58,443 nt of DNA from Lentisphaeria bacterium. Lineage in GTDB: Bacteria > Verrucomicrobiota > Lentisphaeria > Victivallales > Victivallaceae. A program made the translations under genes and the position numbers. Where the stretch lies: assembly GCA_022768375.1 (NCBI GenBank), contig JALEMG010000049.1:1-58443 (forward strand), read 5' to 3'. Of the stretch, positions 8,735 to 16,514 are shown one piece after another. The first letter of the stretch is position 1, and each line of letters opens with the position of its first letter. The notes under the pieces were generated by a model. It did no database searches. It saw only the letters and a list, made by a program, of their open reading frames with translations, and was not told the DNA's origin.

Positions 8735-9137
8735 CAGAGTTTTCTTTGGTTGCTTTCTCTTGTTGTCAAAAGGAAGTGACGCAGTTGCCTTTTCTTGTCT
8801 TACTTCTTTTCCCGCAGGAAAAGAGCGGCAAACGTGCCGCCGCGAAACAGCGGCCCGGCTCCGTTGTCGCCGGTCCGGCTGCAGTCACGCGTTTTCTTTG
8901 GTTGCTTTCTCTTGTTGTCAAAAGGAAGTGACGCAGTTGCCTTTTCTTGTCTTACTTCTTTTTCCCGCGAGAAAAGAGCGGCAACGTGCCGCCGCGAAAC
9001 TGAGGCCCGGCTCCGTTGTCGCCGGTCCGGTTTGCATCCCCGCGTTTTCTTTGGTTACTTTCTTTTGTCGTCAAAAGAAAGTAACGTATTCGCCTTTTCT
9101 TGTCTTACTTCTTTTCCCGCGAGAAAAGAAGTAAGGA
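8735..9137 (+). repeat. Hairpin repeat family B, tandem array of three
   Basis: Three B units start at about 8740, 8892 and 9045, a period of 152-153 bases; the third is shorter. Each has two hairpins. The first is built on GGTTACTTTC...GAAAGTAAC and the second on CTTACTTCTTTT...AAAAGAAGTAAG. A GC-rich linker (GGCCCGGCTCCGTTGTCGCC) joins the units. In the third unit both hairpins are perfect. In the first two units the right arm of the second hairpin is replaced by AAAAGAGCGGCAA. The last codons and stop of the gene at 9055 lie inside the third unit. Confidence 0.85.
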
Positions 9138-9969
9138 GGGAGACGGCGGAGCGGGCTTCGGGGATGGAGCGGGGGGAGACTTCGCGTTCGATGACGGCGG
9201 GAAAGCGGTCGAGGCGGAGGCGGTGCAGTGTGGCGAGATAGCGGGGCCAGTCCACGGAACCGGAACCGATGGGTTTTTCCATGAACGCGGTACCGTGTTC
9301 GGCAAAAAGTTGTTTGATGCCGCCGGAAGCGAAGGCGGCGTAGACCTGTTCCGGTTCGCAGTCACGGTAGTGGCATCCGTCCTTGAGGTGGGTATGGCGG
9401 ATGTAGGGGGCGAGGATCTCGGCGGTGACGCAGGGGTCTTCGCCGGTGATCATGGCCATATTGCCGGGGTCGAGGTTGACGGCGATCCCGGGCTGAGCGA
9501 GTTCATCCAAAAACTCCCGGAGTACCGCGCCGCGTTCGGGGCCGGTTTCGATGGCGAGGAGGGCGCCGCATGCGGCGGCATAGTCTCCGATTTTGCGCAG
9601 GGAATCCTGCTGGGCCGCCCGCTTGGGGGAAGGGGCGGGCTGAATGACGCCGATGTGACTGGTGACGATGTTGCATCCCAGCGCCAGGGCGAGGTCCATG
9701 CTGCGGCGGATTTTGTCGATGTTGCGGGGATTGGCGTCGGGTTCACGAAATCCGAATCCGCCGACTTCGCCGCAGACGGAAAAGATCTCCAACCCGAGAT
9801 CGGCGCAGCGGCGGACGAGTTCGCGCCGCTCGGCGGGGGAGGACTCCAAAAGATTTTCCCGGGGGGAAACGGCGTACAACTGCACGCCGTCCACCCCGGT
9901 GGAGGCCGCGATGGCCAGTGCTTCGTCCAGCGGTTTGGCGAACCGCTGGGCGATGATTCCGATCTTCAT
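9055..9969 (-). CDS. Sugar phosphate isomerase/epimerase (AP endonuclease 2-like TIM barrel)
   Basis: The protein (304 residues) belongs to the xylose-isomerase-like TIM-barrel family, which contains sugar isomerases, epimerases and inosose dehydratases. Visible signs are ASTGVDGVQLY, ETGPERG with a metal-ligand glutamate, NLDPGNMAM, and HTHLKDG with histidines on the metal site. Its start overlaps the stop of the previous gene (ATGA). The last 28 or so residues (from LLTSFLAGKEV on) are encoded by repeat family B and cross both hairpins before the stop. They are not part of the fold. Substrate unknown; a role with the MocA oxidoreductase in sugar or inositol breakdown is likely. Confidence 0.83.
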   Translation of the reverse strand: MKIGIIAQRFAKPLDEALAIAASTGVDGVQLYAVSPRENLLESSPAERRELVRRCADLGLEIFSVCGEVGGFGFREPDANPRNIDKIRRSMDLALALGCNIVTSHIGVIQPAPSPKRAAQQDSLRKIGDYAAACGALLAIETGPERGAVLREFLDELAQPGIAVNLDPGNMAMITGEDPCVTAEILAPYIRHTHLKDGCHYRDCEPEQVYAAFASGGIKQLFAEHGTAFMEKPIGSGSVDWPRYLATLHRLRLDRFPAVIEREVSPRSIPEARSAVSLLTSFLAGKEVRQEKANTLLSFDDKRK

Positions 9970-10832
9970 TTTCCGAAAAGGGCGAGCATTTTGTCGGCAG
10001 TGGCAACGGCAAGCGGTTCGTCCGGGAGCACGAGATCGGGCAGCCGGGAGAAGGGGATCATCTCCGCCGTCAGCGGACCGGAGTAGTTGACGGCCTTGAG
10101 AGCGGCTTTGAGTGCATCGAAGTCGACTTCGCCGGAGAGGATGTCATCGCCGAAGCCGTGCAGTCCGCCGGCGCAGTCGGTTTCGGTGAAGTTCTTGATG
10201 TGAACGGCTTTGACGTAGCCTTTCAGGATCTCGACGTAATCCTGCGGGCGGCCGTAGATGCAGCAGTTGGCCACATCGAAGTAGATGCCGACTTTGTCGC
10301 TGTGGAACTGATCGAGGAAGAACTTCCACTCCATCGGGGAGAGGAGGAAGCGATTCCAAACATTCTCCAGCGCGAGGTTGACGTTGAGTTTCTCCGCCGT
10401 GACCAGGAGTTCGCGGACGGATCGGGTCGCGTTGTCCCACGCCTGCTGATAACTGATGACGGGGCGGGACGGTTCCCACGCCACGCGGGTGGCGCCGGGG
10501 ATGACGAGGATGGTTTCCGCGCCGATCCAGTTGGCGATCTGCAAGTACTTTTTACCGAACGCGAGCGCCTGCTGCCGTTCGGATTCGTCGGCGGCGCTGA
10601 GGGAGCAGCCCCAGAAAAATCCGCTGGCCAGCGTCCGCAGTCCGATTTTTTTCTCCGCGGCGTAAGCGGCGATTTTGCGGCATTCCGCCTCGGTGATGTC
10701 GATGCTGAGCGCGTCGCCGACGGTGAGTTCGATCCCGTCGAGTTTCCGTGCCGCGGCGAAGTCGATGAATTCATACGGGGTCTTTTCCCCGGTGAATCCG
10801 CCGAACACCCAGTAATTGAGAGCCTTATACAT
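9966..10832 (-). CDS. Sugar phosphate isomerase/epimerase, second copy in the operon
   Basis: This 288-residue protein is a second member of the xylose-isomerase-like TIM-barrel family. Key segments are LDGIELTVGDAL, LALENVWNRF (metal-ligand glutamate), VGIYFDVANCC and VKAVHIKNF. The start ATG has a GGAGG ribosome site and overlaps the end of the MocA gene by eight bases. A longer upstream frame would overlap that gene heavily and is rejected. It shares only fold-level similarity with its neighbour at 9055, so the two probably catalyse successive or alternative steps rather than being a recent duplication. Confidence 0.85.
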   Translation of the reverse strand: MYKALNYWVFGGFTGEKTPYEFIDFAAARKLDGIELTVGDALSIDITEAECRKIAAYAAEKKIGLRTLASGFFWGCSLSAADESERQQALAFGKKYLQIANWIGAETILVIPGATRVAWEPSRPVISYQQAWDNATRSVRELLVTAEKLNVNLALENVWNRFLLSPMEWKFFLDQFHSDKVGIYFDVANCCIYGRPQDYVEILKGYVKAVHIKNFTETDCAGGLHGFGDDILSGEVDFDALKAALKAVNYSGPLTAEMIPFSRLPDLVLPDEPLAVATADKMLALFGK

Positions 10833-11877
10833 ATTGCACCTCCACAGGCTGTTTGCTGTCGACCGAGGCGATCTCCGCCATGACGACCGCCAGCGACTGG
10901 AACACCGATTCCGGCGTCTGATACCGGTCCGGGGTGACGTTGTCCCGGACGCAATCGGTAAAGTATTTGAGTTCCCGATGCCAGCCGGTGGGCAGCGTCG
11001 CGTCGCCGGTGTCCGGGGTTTCCACGCGGCCGTCATTCCAGTAGAGATGGTAGCCGGCGGCGTCGAGTTTCAGCGCGCCTTTTTCGCAGACGATCTGGAA
11101 ACTCATCTCGAACGGCACGTTTTTCGGCGCGCACCAGCCGCCCTCGGCGGTGATGAATTTCCCGTCGGGGTAGTCGTAGGAAGTGATGATGTGATCAATG
11201 CCGTTGTCGCTGACCACGCCCCGGACGCCCGCGCTGCGCACCGCAGTCGGATTGCCGAAAAGATAGCAGACCATGTCGGTGTCGTGGGTGTGCAGATCCA
11301 GCGCGGCGCCGCCGGCCATCGCGTCATTCATGAACCAGTTCCGCCACGCGTTGCCGTCCACGGAGGGCGAAAGCCGCCGAAAGAGCGCGGACCGCACCTT
11401 GCCGAGTTTGCCGGAAGCGAGGATGTTTTTGGCGCTGTCGTACTCCGGCCAGGCCCGTACGCACATGCCGACATTGAAGAACTTGCCCGCGGCTTTGACC
11501 GCGTCCCGGATCGCGGAAATCTCGTCCCGCGTCCGGCAGAGGGGTTTCTCGGAAAACACATGCCGCCCCGCTTTCAGCGCGGCCAGAATGTATTCTTTGT
11601 GCTTCGGCGTCGGCACACAGATGTCGATCATGTCCACGTCCGCTTTGGCGATCAACTCCAACGCGTCCTCGTAGACCGCCACGCCGGTCATATTCAGCGG
11701 CGCGGAATTGTCGCCGCCGCCGATATTGCCCACGACTTTGCTGACGTCGCCCCGCCGTTTTGCGGCGTCCACATCCGCCAGCGCCGTGACCTTCACCCCC
11801 GGAAGCGCTTCATAGATGCGCCAGTGGGTGCTGCCCATGAAGCCCAACCCGATCAGACCGACTTTCACTTCTTTCAT
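10825..11877 (-). CDS. Gfo/Idh/MocA family NAD(P)-dependent oxidoreductase
   Basis: The protein (350 residues) has an N-terminal Rossmann domain with GLIGLGFMGSTH and ALADVD, the family signature EKPLCRT in the nicotinamide region, and the C-terminal alpha/beta domain with DLHTHDTDMVCYLFG. Such enzymes oxidise or epimerise sugars, sugar acids or inositols. It is the first gene of a three-gene minus-strand operon with two TIM-barrel isomerases, an arrangement typical of inositol or rare-sugar catabolism. The start codon chosen gives MKEVKVGLIG directly before the Rossmann strand. The exact substrate is not visible. Confidence 0.88.
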   Translation of the reverse strand: MKEVKVGLIGLGFMGSTHWRIYEALPGVKVTALADVDAAKRRGDVSKVVGNIGGGDNSAPLNMTGVAVYEDALELIAKADVDMIDICVPTPKHKEYILAALKAGRHVFSEKPLCRTRDEISAIRDAVKAAGKFFNVGMCVRAWPEYDSAKNILASGKLGKVRSALFRRLSPSVDGNAWRNWFMNDAMAGGAALDLHTHDTDMVCYLFGNPTAVRSAGVRGVVSDNGIDHIITSYDYPDGKFITAEGGWCAPKNVPFEMSFQIVCEKGALKLDAAGYHLYWNDGRVETPDTGDATLPTGWHRELKYFTDCVRDNVTPDRYQTPESVFQSLAVVMAEIASVDSKQPVEVQYV

Positions 11878-11928
11878 CGTTTTCACCCTTTCCCTTGTGA
11901 ATGGAGTTGCCGGTTGCGTCCACCGTAT

Positions 11929-11957
11929 ATTATATACGAAGACCGACGAAAAAGCAA
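11929..11957 (-). promoter_or_regulatory. Promoter of the MocA/isomerase operon
   Basis: Read on the minus strand: TTGCTT (11957-11952), 17 bases, TATAAT (11934-11929). It lies about 50 bases before the MocA start. Confidence 0.7.
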
Positions 11958-12027
11958 TGGATTTTTTTGCTTTATGGTGGATATTTCGGCAAATCATGCT
12001 ATTTTATGCAACAAACCCGATCATAAA

Positions 12028-12245
12028 TAAAAGAAATCTGCCCCCCGGGTGCTACCCGGACGTGGTCCAGCGGCTTACTTCTTTTCCCGCGGGAAAAGAA
12101 GTAAGACAAGAAAAGGCGACAGCGTTACTTTCTTTCCGCGGAAAGAAAGTAACCGAAGAAAAGTGAAGGGTTGCTTGTCCGCCATAGCCTTGGCGACGGC
12201 GGAAGCGGGAGGCGGACGAATAGGCAATGTTTGATGCATGGGCTT
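12028..12245 (+). repeat. Repeat family C, copy 2, interrupted by a family B unit
   Basis: The left half (12028-12070) matches the start of C, with stem CCGGGT-GCT-ACCCGG at 12045-12059. The right half (12167-12245) matches the end of C at 22710-22770 (GCGGGAGGCGG, then GCAATGTTTG versus GCGATGTTTG). An inverted B unit lies between the halves, as if inserted. This fills most of the gap between the MocA operon and the AraC regulator. I see no gene in it. Confidence 0.65.
12071..12166 (-). repeat. Hairpin repeat family B, copy 2 (inside C)
   Basis: Two perfect or near-perfect hairpins: CTTACTTCTTTT/AAAAGAAGTAAG (about 12072-12105) and GTTACTTTCTTTCC/GGAAAGAAAGTAAC (about 12123-12151). It is inverted relative to the array at 8735. 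This is the only B copy that does not lie between convergent genes. Confidence 0.8.
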
Positions 12246-12297
12246 CGAGGGAAGCGGGATTTTGGCCGGCTGTGCAGCCGGGAGGAACGGGGCAAAG

Positions 12298-13152
12298 ATG
12301 GCGGAAACGATCTCACTGGATGTGCTGTTGAGCGATGAAGTGTGCCGGCTGCTGGACAGTTGCGCGGCGGCGATGAAAATTCAGGTGGTGTTCTATTCTC
12401 GGAGCGGCCGGATCCTGCGGCGGGGGCGTTCGTTCGGGAACAGCCGGTACTGCGACTGTATGCAGAAGACGTTTTTCGGCGGCGGGCGCTGCGTGGAACT
12501 GGATCTGGCGATGCAGAAGCGGTGTCTGGAAACGGGGGCGGTCTGCCGCTACCGGTGTCACGCCGGACTGAACGAACTGATCGCGCCGGTGCGGATTTTC
12601 GGCAAAGTGGCGGGCTTCATCATGTTCGGTCAGTTCCGCACCGACGCGGAGCCGCCGGAATTCACGGCGGGCCGGCCGGAGGTCCGGGAGTATTTCTACG
12701 AACTGCCGTTTTTCGCGCCGGAGGAGGCCGGCAGTCTGGAGGATATGGCGAAAGTCCTGCTGGACTACATCGCCGCGCGGGAACTGGTGTCCGCGCCGGG
12801 GGGATTCCGCTACCAGCAGTTGCTGGGATTCATCGAACGGCATCTGACGGAGAAGCCGACGCTGCGTCAGGCGGCGCGATTTCTCCGGATCAGCGAATCG
12901 GGGCTCACCCATTTCCTGCGAGGGGAGTATCGAACGTCGTTCAAGGAACTGCTGATCGCGCGCCGTCTGGACGCCGCCGACCAACTGATGAAATCCGATC
13001 CGGCACTCACGATCGCGGAAGCCGCCCGGCAATCCGGGTTCGACGATCCCCACTACTTTTCCCGGATCTATCGGAAAAAGCGGGGGATCACGCCCGGCGC
13101 GGCGCGAAAGGGCGCCGGGGGCATCCGGGAAAAAGTTGCCGCCGACGCATAA
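12298..13152 (+). CDS. AraC family transcriptional regulator with a PocR-type sensory domain
   Basis: Of the 284 residues, roughly 1-165 form a PocR-like ligand domain with a cysteine-rich stretch (CDCMQ, then GGGRCVELDLAM, CLETGAVCRYRCHAG). The C-terminal 105 residues carry two helix-turn-helix units ending in SGFDDPHYFSRIYRKKRGITPG, the AraC signature. PocR domains bind small organic ligands such as propanediol-type compounds. The ATG at 12298 is preferred over 12238 because the latter lies inside repeat C and adds low-complexity sequence. It is divergent from the MocA/isomerase operon and could control it; no operator is obvious. Confidence 0.85.
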   Translation: MAETISLDVLLSDEVCRLLDSCAAAMKIQVVFYSRSGRILRRGRSFGNSRYCDCMQKTFFGGGRCVELDLAMQKRCLETGAVCRYRCHAGLNELIAPVRIFGKVAGFIMFGQFRTDAEPPEFTAGRPEVREYFYELPFFAPEEAGSLEDMAKVLLDYIAARELVSAPGGFRYQQLLGFIERHLTEKPTLRQAARFLRISESGLTHFLRGEYRTSFKELLIARRLDAADQLMKSDPALTIAEAARQSGFDDPHYFSRIYRKKRGITPGAARKGAGGIREKVAADA

Positions 13153-13161
13153 AAAAGAGGA

Positions 13162-13190
13162 GGGCGGGTTTCCGCCCGCCCCCGTTTTCT
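13162..13190 (+). terminator. Intrinsic terminator of the AraC regulator
   Basis: Stem GGGCGGG (13162-13168), loop TTTCCG, stem CCCGCCC (13175-13181), then CCGTTTTCTT. It starts ten bases after the stop codon and runs into repeat B copy 3. Confidence 0.65.
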
Positions 13191-13274
13191 TCGGTTACTT
13201 TCTTCCGTCGGCAAACGAAAGTAACGTTGTCCGCTTTTTCTTGTTTTACTTCTTTTCCCGCGAAAAGAAGCAAA
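13183..13274 (+). repeat. Hairpin repeat family B, copy 3
   Basis: It has GGTTACTTTC...GAAAGTAAC and TTTACTTCTTTT...AAAAGAAGCAAA hairpins. It lies between the AraC gene and the convergent tRNA gene and touches the tRNA 3' CCA end. The second hairpin would therefore be the first structure behind the tRNA. Confidence 0.8.
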
Positions 13275-13348
13275 TGGCAGTCCCGCAAGGATTCGAACCT
13301 CGACAAAGTGAACCAGAATCACTTGTGCTACCATTACACCACGGGACT
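13275..13348 (-). tRNA. tRNA-Gln (anticodon CTG)
   Basis: The 74 bases fold into a full cloverleaf on the minus strand. The acceptor stem is AGTCCCG/CGGGACT with discriminator G and an encoded CCA. The anticodon stem AGTGA/TCACT holds loop TTCTGGT, with anticodon CTG at 13316-13314. The T arm contains TTCGAAT. The anticodon reads CAG codons, which fits a GC-rich genome. It has its own promoter (13361-13389), and a family B hairpin follows its 3' end directly. Confidence 0.95.
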
Positions 13349-13360
13349 GCAATCTCCCAT

Positions 13361-13389
13361 AATATACGCCGCGTCCGGGGAAAAATCAA
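13361..13389 (-). promoter_or_regulatory. Promoter of the tRNA-Gln gene
   Basis: Minus strand: TTGATT (13389-13384), 17 bases, TATATT (13366-13361), 12 bases before the mature tRNA 5' end. Confidence 0.7.
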
Positions 13390-13421
13390 ATGACTTCCGA
13401 AAAGTTTTACGTAAAAATCAC

Positions 13422-13450
13422 TTGCTTTCGGGCGCCGGTCACTGTATAGT
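13422..13450 (+). promoter_or_regulatory. Promoter of the DJ-1/tgt pair
   Basis: TTGCTT at 13422, 17 bases, TATAGT at 13445, with the start codon 45 bases further on. Confidence 0.65.
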
Positions 13451-13494
13451 ATGTGAAATCATCAAGAGGAAACCATTCCCGGAGGTCGGCAGAT

Positions 13495-14049
13495 ATGGAC
13501 AAGGTCAAGACCGCGTTGGTCATTTTCGCGGACGGGTTCGAGGAGATCGAGGCCGTCGGCACGGTGGATGTACTGCGGCGGCTGAATGTGGAGGTCACCA
13601 CCGCCGCGCTGAACTGGAAACGGGCCGTCGGCGCCCACGGCATGGAATTGTCCGTCGACGCTTCGCTGGGCGAAGCCTGCATGGGCGATTACGACGCGGT
13701 GATCCTGCCCGGCGGGATGCCCGGCGCGGCCAATCTTGCGGCGGACGAACAGGTCGCCGACGTGCTGAAACGGGCCGCCGAACGCGGCGCGGTGATCGCC
13801 GCCGTCTGCGCCGCACCTTTTGTGTTGGCGCAGCAGGGCCTGCTGGACGGGAAAAAATTCACCATGTATCCGGGATTCGAGGATCGGCTCAACGGCCTGA
13901 AGCCGCATACCGACCAGGCGGTGCGCGACGGCAATGTCGTGACCGGCAGGGGACCGGGGGCGGTGTTCGATTTCGTCCGGGAGATCGCGGCCGCGCTCGG
14001 GCTGAAACGCGAGTGCGAAGAATTGTACAAGGGCATGTTCGTCAAGTAG
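13495..14049 (+). CDS. DJ-1/PfpI family protein
   Basis: This 184-residue protein is of the DJ-1/YajL type. The family's reactive cysteine is Cys105 in AAVCAAPF, with the nearby glutamate in DGFEEIEA and the loop LPGGMPGA. Members are protein or nucleotide deglycases and chaperones that protect against reactive aldehydes. It starts at the ATG behind GGAGG and is followed nine bases later by tgt, so the two probably share a transcript from the promoter at 13422. I see no functional reason for that pairing. Confidence 0.9.
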   Translation: MDKVKTALVIFADGFEEIEAVGTVDVLRRLNVEVTTAALNWKRAVGAHGMELSVDASLGEACMGDYDAVILPGGMPGAANLAADEQVADVLKRAAERGAVIAAVCAAPFVLAQQGLLDGKKFTMYPGFEDRLNGLKPHTDQAVRDGNVVTGRGPGAVFDFVREIAAALGLKRECEELYKGMFVK

Positions 14050-14058
14050 GATTGCGGC

Positions 14059-15150
14059 ATGGGCGTTTTTGAAGTGAAACACCGCTGCGGCGCGGCGCGG
14101 CGGGGGGTGCTGCACACCCGGCGGGGGGATATCCAGACCCCGGTATTCATGCCGGTGGGCACCCGGGGCAGCGTCAAAGCGGTCAGCCCGGCGGAGTTGA
14201 CGGAACTGCAAACGCAGATCATTCTCGGCAACACCTACCACCTGTTTCTGCGTCCGGGGCTGGAAATCATTGCCGCCGCCGGAGGTCTGCACCGGTTCAT
14301 CGCATGGGATCGGCCGATCCTGACGGATTCCGGGGGGTTTCAGGTCTTCAGTCTGGCGAATCTGCGCAAAATCACCGCGGACGGAGTGAAGTTCGCTTCG
14401 CACATCGACGGGACGCGGTTCTTTCTGGGACCGGTGGAGTCGATGCACATTCAGCGGACGCTGGATTCGGATATCGTCATGGCGTTCGACGAATGCACGC
14501 CGTACCCGGCGACTTTCGCTCAGGCGCTGAATTCGCTGGAGATCACCACCCGCTGGGAAAGAATGTCCCGGGAACAGCCGCTGAATGACGGGCAGTTGCG
14601 GTTCGGCATCGTGCAGGGTTCGGTCTACCCGGAATTGCGGCGCCGGTCGGCGGAGAGCATCGTCGGGATCGGATTCGACGGCTACGCGATCGGCGGGGTT
14701 TCCGTGGGCGAAAGCGAGTCGGAAATGATGCTGGCCGTGGATGCCGCCGTCCCCTGTCTGCCGGAGGATTCGCCCCGTTACCTCATGGGGGTGGGCACGC
14801 CCCGGCAGATCGTGGAAAGCGTGGCCCGGGGCGTGGACATGTTCGACTGCGTGCTTCCGACCCGGCTGGGCCGCCACGGGGGGGCGTATGTCGGCAGCGG
14901 CGAGACTATTTCGCTGAAAGCGGCGAAGTTCGCGCAGGATTTCACCCCGATCGAGGAGGGTTGTTCCTGTTACGCCTGCCGCAACTTCACCAAAGCGTAC
15001 ATCCGGCATCTGCTCAATGTGGGCGAGATCCTCGGACTGCGGCTGCTGACGCTGCACAATCTGCACTATTATCTCAATTTGGCGTCCCGCATCCGCACCG
15101 CGCTTGAGGACGGCACGTTCCCGCTCCTCCGGGAACAATTTCAGAACTGA
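14059..15150 (+). CDS. tgt: tRNA-guanine transglycosylase
   Basis: The enzyme (363 residues) exchanges guanine 34 of GUN-anticodon tRNAs for preQ1 on the way to queuosine. Family marks are TDSGGFQVFSL (general-base aspartate region), GIVQGSVYPELR, DMFDCVLPTR with the nucleophile aspartate, and the zinc site CSCYACRNFTKAYIRHL. The length is normal for the bacterial enzyme. Its pathway partners queD, queE and queC are in the same window at 39121-40855 but in a different operon. queA and queF are not seen here. Confidence 0.96.
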   Translation: MGVFEVKHRCGAARRGVLHTRRGDIQTPVFMPVGTRGSVKAVSPAELTELQTQIILGNTYHLFLRPGLEIIAAAGGLHRFIAWDRPILTDSGGFQVFSLANLRKITADGVKFASHIDGTRFFLGPVESMHIQRTLDSDIVMAFDECTPYPATFAQALNSLEITTRWERMSREQPLNDGQLRFGIVQGSVYPELRRRSAESIVGIGFDGYAIGGVSVGESESEMMLAVDAAVPCLPEDSPRYLMGVGTPRQIVESVARGVDMFDCVLPTRLGRHGGAYVGSGETISLKAAKFAQDFTPIEEGCSCYACRNFTKAYIRHLLNVGEILGLRLLTLHNLHYYLNLASRIRTALEDGTFPLLREQFQN

Positions 15151-15191
15151 CCGCCCACTCCGACGACGGCGGAATTTTTTCTCCGGAAGAT

Positions 15192-15220
15192 TTGACTTTT
15201 TCCATTCGACGGCGTATATT
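15192..15220 (+). promoter_or_regulatory. Promoter of the MgtC-like gene
   Basis: TTGACT at 15192, 17 bases, TATATT at 15215, with the start codon at 15269. Confidence 0.7.
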
Positions 15221-15268
15221 GACTGCGAGGTAAACATCGAGGTAAACAAATCGTCGGAGGACGGAACC

Positions 15269-15949
15269 ATGTATGATGTCGGAGAACTGATTTTGCGCCT
15301 GGTGGTCGCCGGGATCTGCGGGATCCTGATCGGCCTGGAGCGGGAACTGCGGGCCAAAGAAGCCGGAGTGCGGACCCACTTTCTGGTCTGTCTGGGCAGC
15401 GCGCTGCTCATGATCGTTTCCGTATTCGGCTTCATCGAAACCGCGGGCGTCCCGGGCATCCGGGGCGCGGACACCGCCCGGATCGCCGCCCAGATCGTTT
15501 CCGGCATCGGCTTCATCGGCGCCGGAACGATCATGGTCAACCGGCAGAGCATCACCGGACTGACGACCGCCGCGGGACTGTGGGTGGTGGCCGGCATCGG
15601 AATGGCCGTCGGCGGCGGATTGTATAAAGTCGGCATCTGCGCGACGCTTTTCGTACTGCTCGGGCTGGAGTTGCTTCAGATGATCTTCCGTCGGGCGCGT
15701 TACCACCATTCCACCGTGGTTTACAGCACCGCCAATTGGCAGGCCGTCGGCGAACTCGAACTCGGTCTGAAACAGCATGGGTGGCATATCATCTCCCACA
15801 ACATGTCCGTCAACATTCATCGCGGCGTCAACACTTACCGGGTGACGCTCATGATCCAGAAACACTCCGCGCTGGACGACCGCGACCTGCTGAATTTCGT
15901 CCAGCAGTTCCCGGATATCACGATGGAGAAAATCGATTCTCCGAAGTGA
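15269..15949 (+). CDS. MgtC/SapB family membrane protein
   Basis: The protein (226 residues) has the MgtC/SapB membrane domain in its first 140 residues: RLVVAGICGILIGLERELR, then several helices with GIGFIGAGTIMV and TTAAGLWVVAGIGMAVG. The last 85 residues are a soluble ACT-like domain (TANWQAVGELELGL onward). MgtC proteins are linked to growth at low magnesium and to control of ATP synthase. The ATG follows GGAGG by eight bases. It is a single-gene unit and converges on the lyxose isomerase operon across repeats A and B. Confidence 0.9.
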   Translation: MYDVGELILRLVVAGICGILIGLERELRAKEAGVRTHFLVCLGSALLMIVSVFGFIETAGVPGIRGADTARIAAQIVSGIGFIGAGTIMVNRQSITGLTTAAGLWVVAGIGMAVGGGLYKVGICATLFVLLGLELLQMIFRRARYHHSTVVYSTANWQAVGELELGLKQHGWHIISHNMSVNIHRGVNTYRVTLMIQKHSALDDRDLLNFVQQFPDITMEKIDSPK

Positions 15950-15984
15950 CCGGGGCAGGAAACGGAGGAGAGACCGCAGTCTGC

Positions 15985-16335
15985 GGACGGCGGGATGGCA
16001 TGCGGGAAAAGGCGGCAACCGCCTCGCATCCGTGTGCAAGCAAGGCGTTGGCAGACCGCCGCGCGACCAACGGGAGCGCGAAACGCGCGGAGGCGGAGCC
16101 GACGCGCCGGGGGGTCCGGGGGTATTCTCCCCCGGAGCGGCAAGTGCGGTCAAAGCGTGAAAACTCTTTTCCGCAAAAAAGCGGGAAAAGTTTTCACAGA
16201 TTGGGCCGCGAGTTTCCCGGAGCCGACATCCGCAGACCGCCGAAAGAGACCTCGGGGTGCAGGGCCTTAAGCCCTGCCGGGGGACGGGGGTGTCGGGGGA
16301 GGGGCGAGCAGCCCCGCCCCTGACAAAAGCAACCA
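15985..16335 (-). repeat. Hairpin repeat family A, copy 3 (inverted)
   Basis: It holds the TTAAG-loop hairpin GCAGGGC/GCCCTGC at 16259-16277 and the GTGAAAACT/AGTTTTCAC palindrome between 16157 and 16197. The centre of the palindrome differs (CCGCAAAAAAGCGG) yet still pairs. The 35 bases between the MgtC stop and this copy hold nothing recognisable. Confidence 0.85.
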
Positions 16336-16369
16336 AACGCCCTGCCTTGCCTCCCTCCGTTCGCAGTTC

Positions 16370-16514
16370 CCCGCGAGACGAGGCCCGGCTCCGTTGCCGT
16401 CGGACCGGTTGCCGTCACCCGTTTTCTCTAATTACTTCCCTTCGCGGCCGAAGGGAAGCAACGCATTCGCCTTTTCCGGTTTTACTTCTTTCCCTGCGAG
16501 AAAAGAAGCAAATC
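16370..16514 (+). repeat. Hairpin repeat family B, copy 4
   Basis: A linker like that of the 8735 array leads into hairpin TTACTTCCCTTCG/CGAAGGGAAGCAA, in which both arms changed together relative to the TTACTTTC form. The second hairpin is TTTACTTCTTTC...GAAAAGAAGCAAA. The stop of the isomerase gene on the minus strand lies inside it. Confidence 0.8.

Noticed and set aside
8735..9137. A possible CRISPR array
   Set aside because: Units are about 152 bases with most of each unit conserved, only three copies, no short unique spacers and no cas genes.
8556..9241. Small frames over the tandem B array (for example 8556-9134 and 8795-9241)
   Set aside because: Their residues repeat with the DNA period and are only translations of the hairpin units.
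12238..12297. Upstream start for the AraC regulator at 12238
   Set aside because: The extra 20 residues are encoded by the end of repeat C and do not resemble the family.
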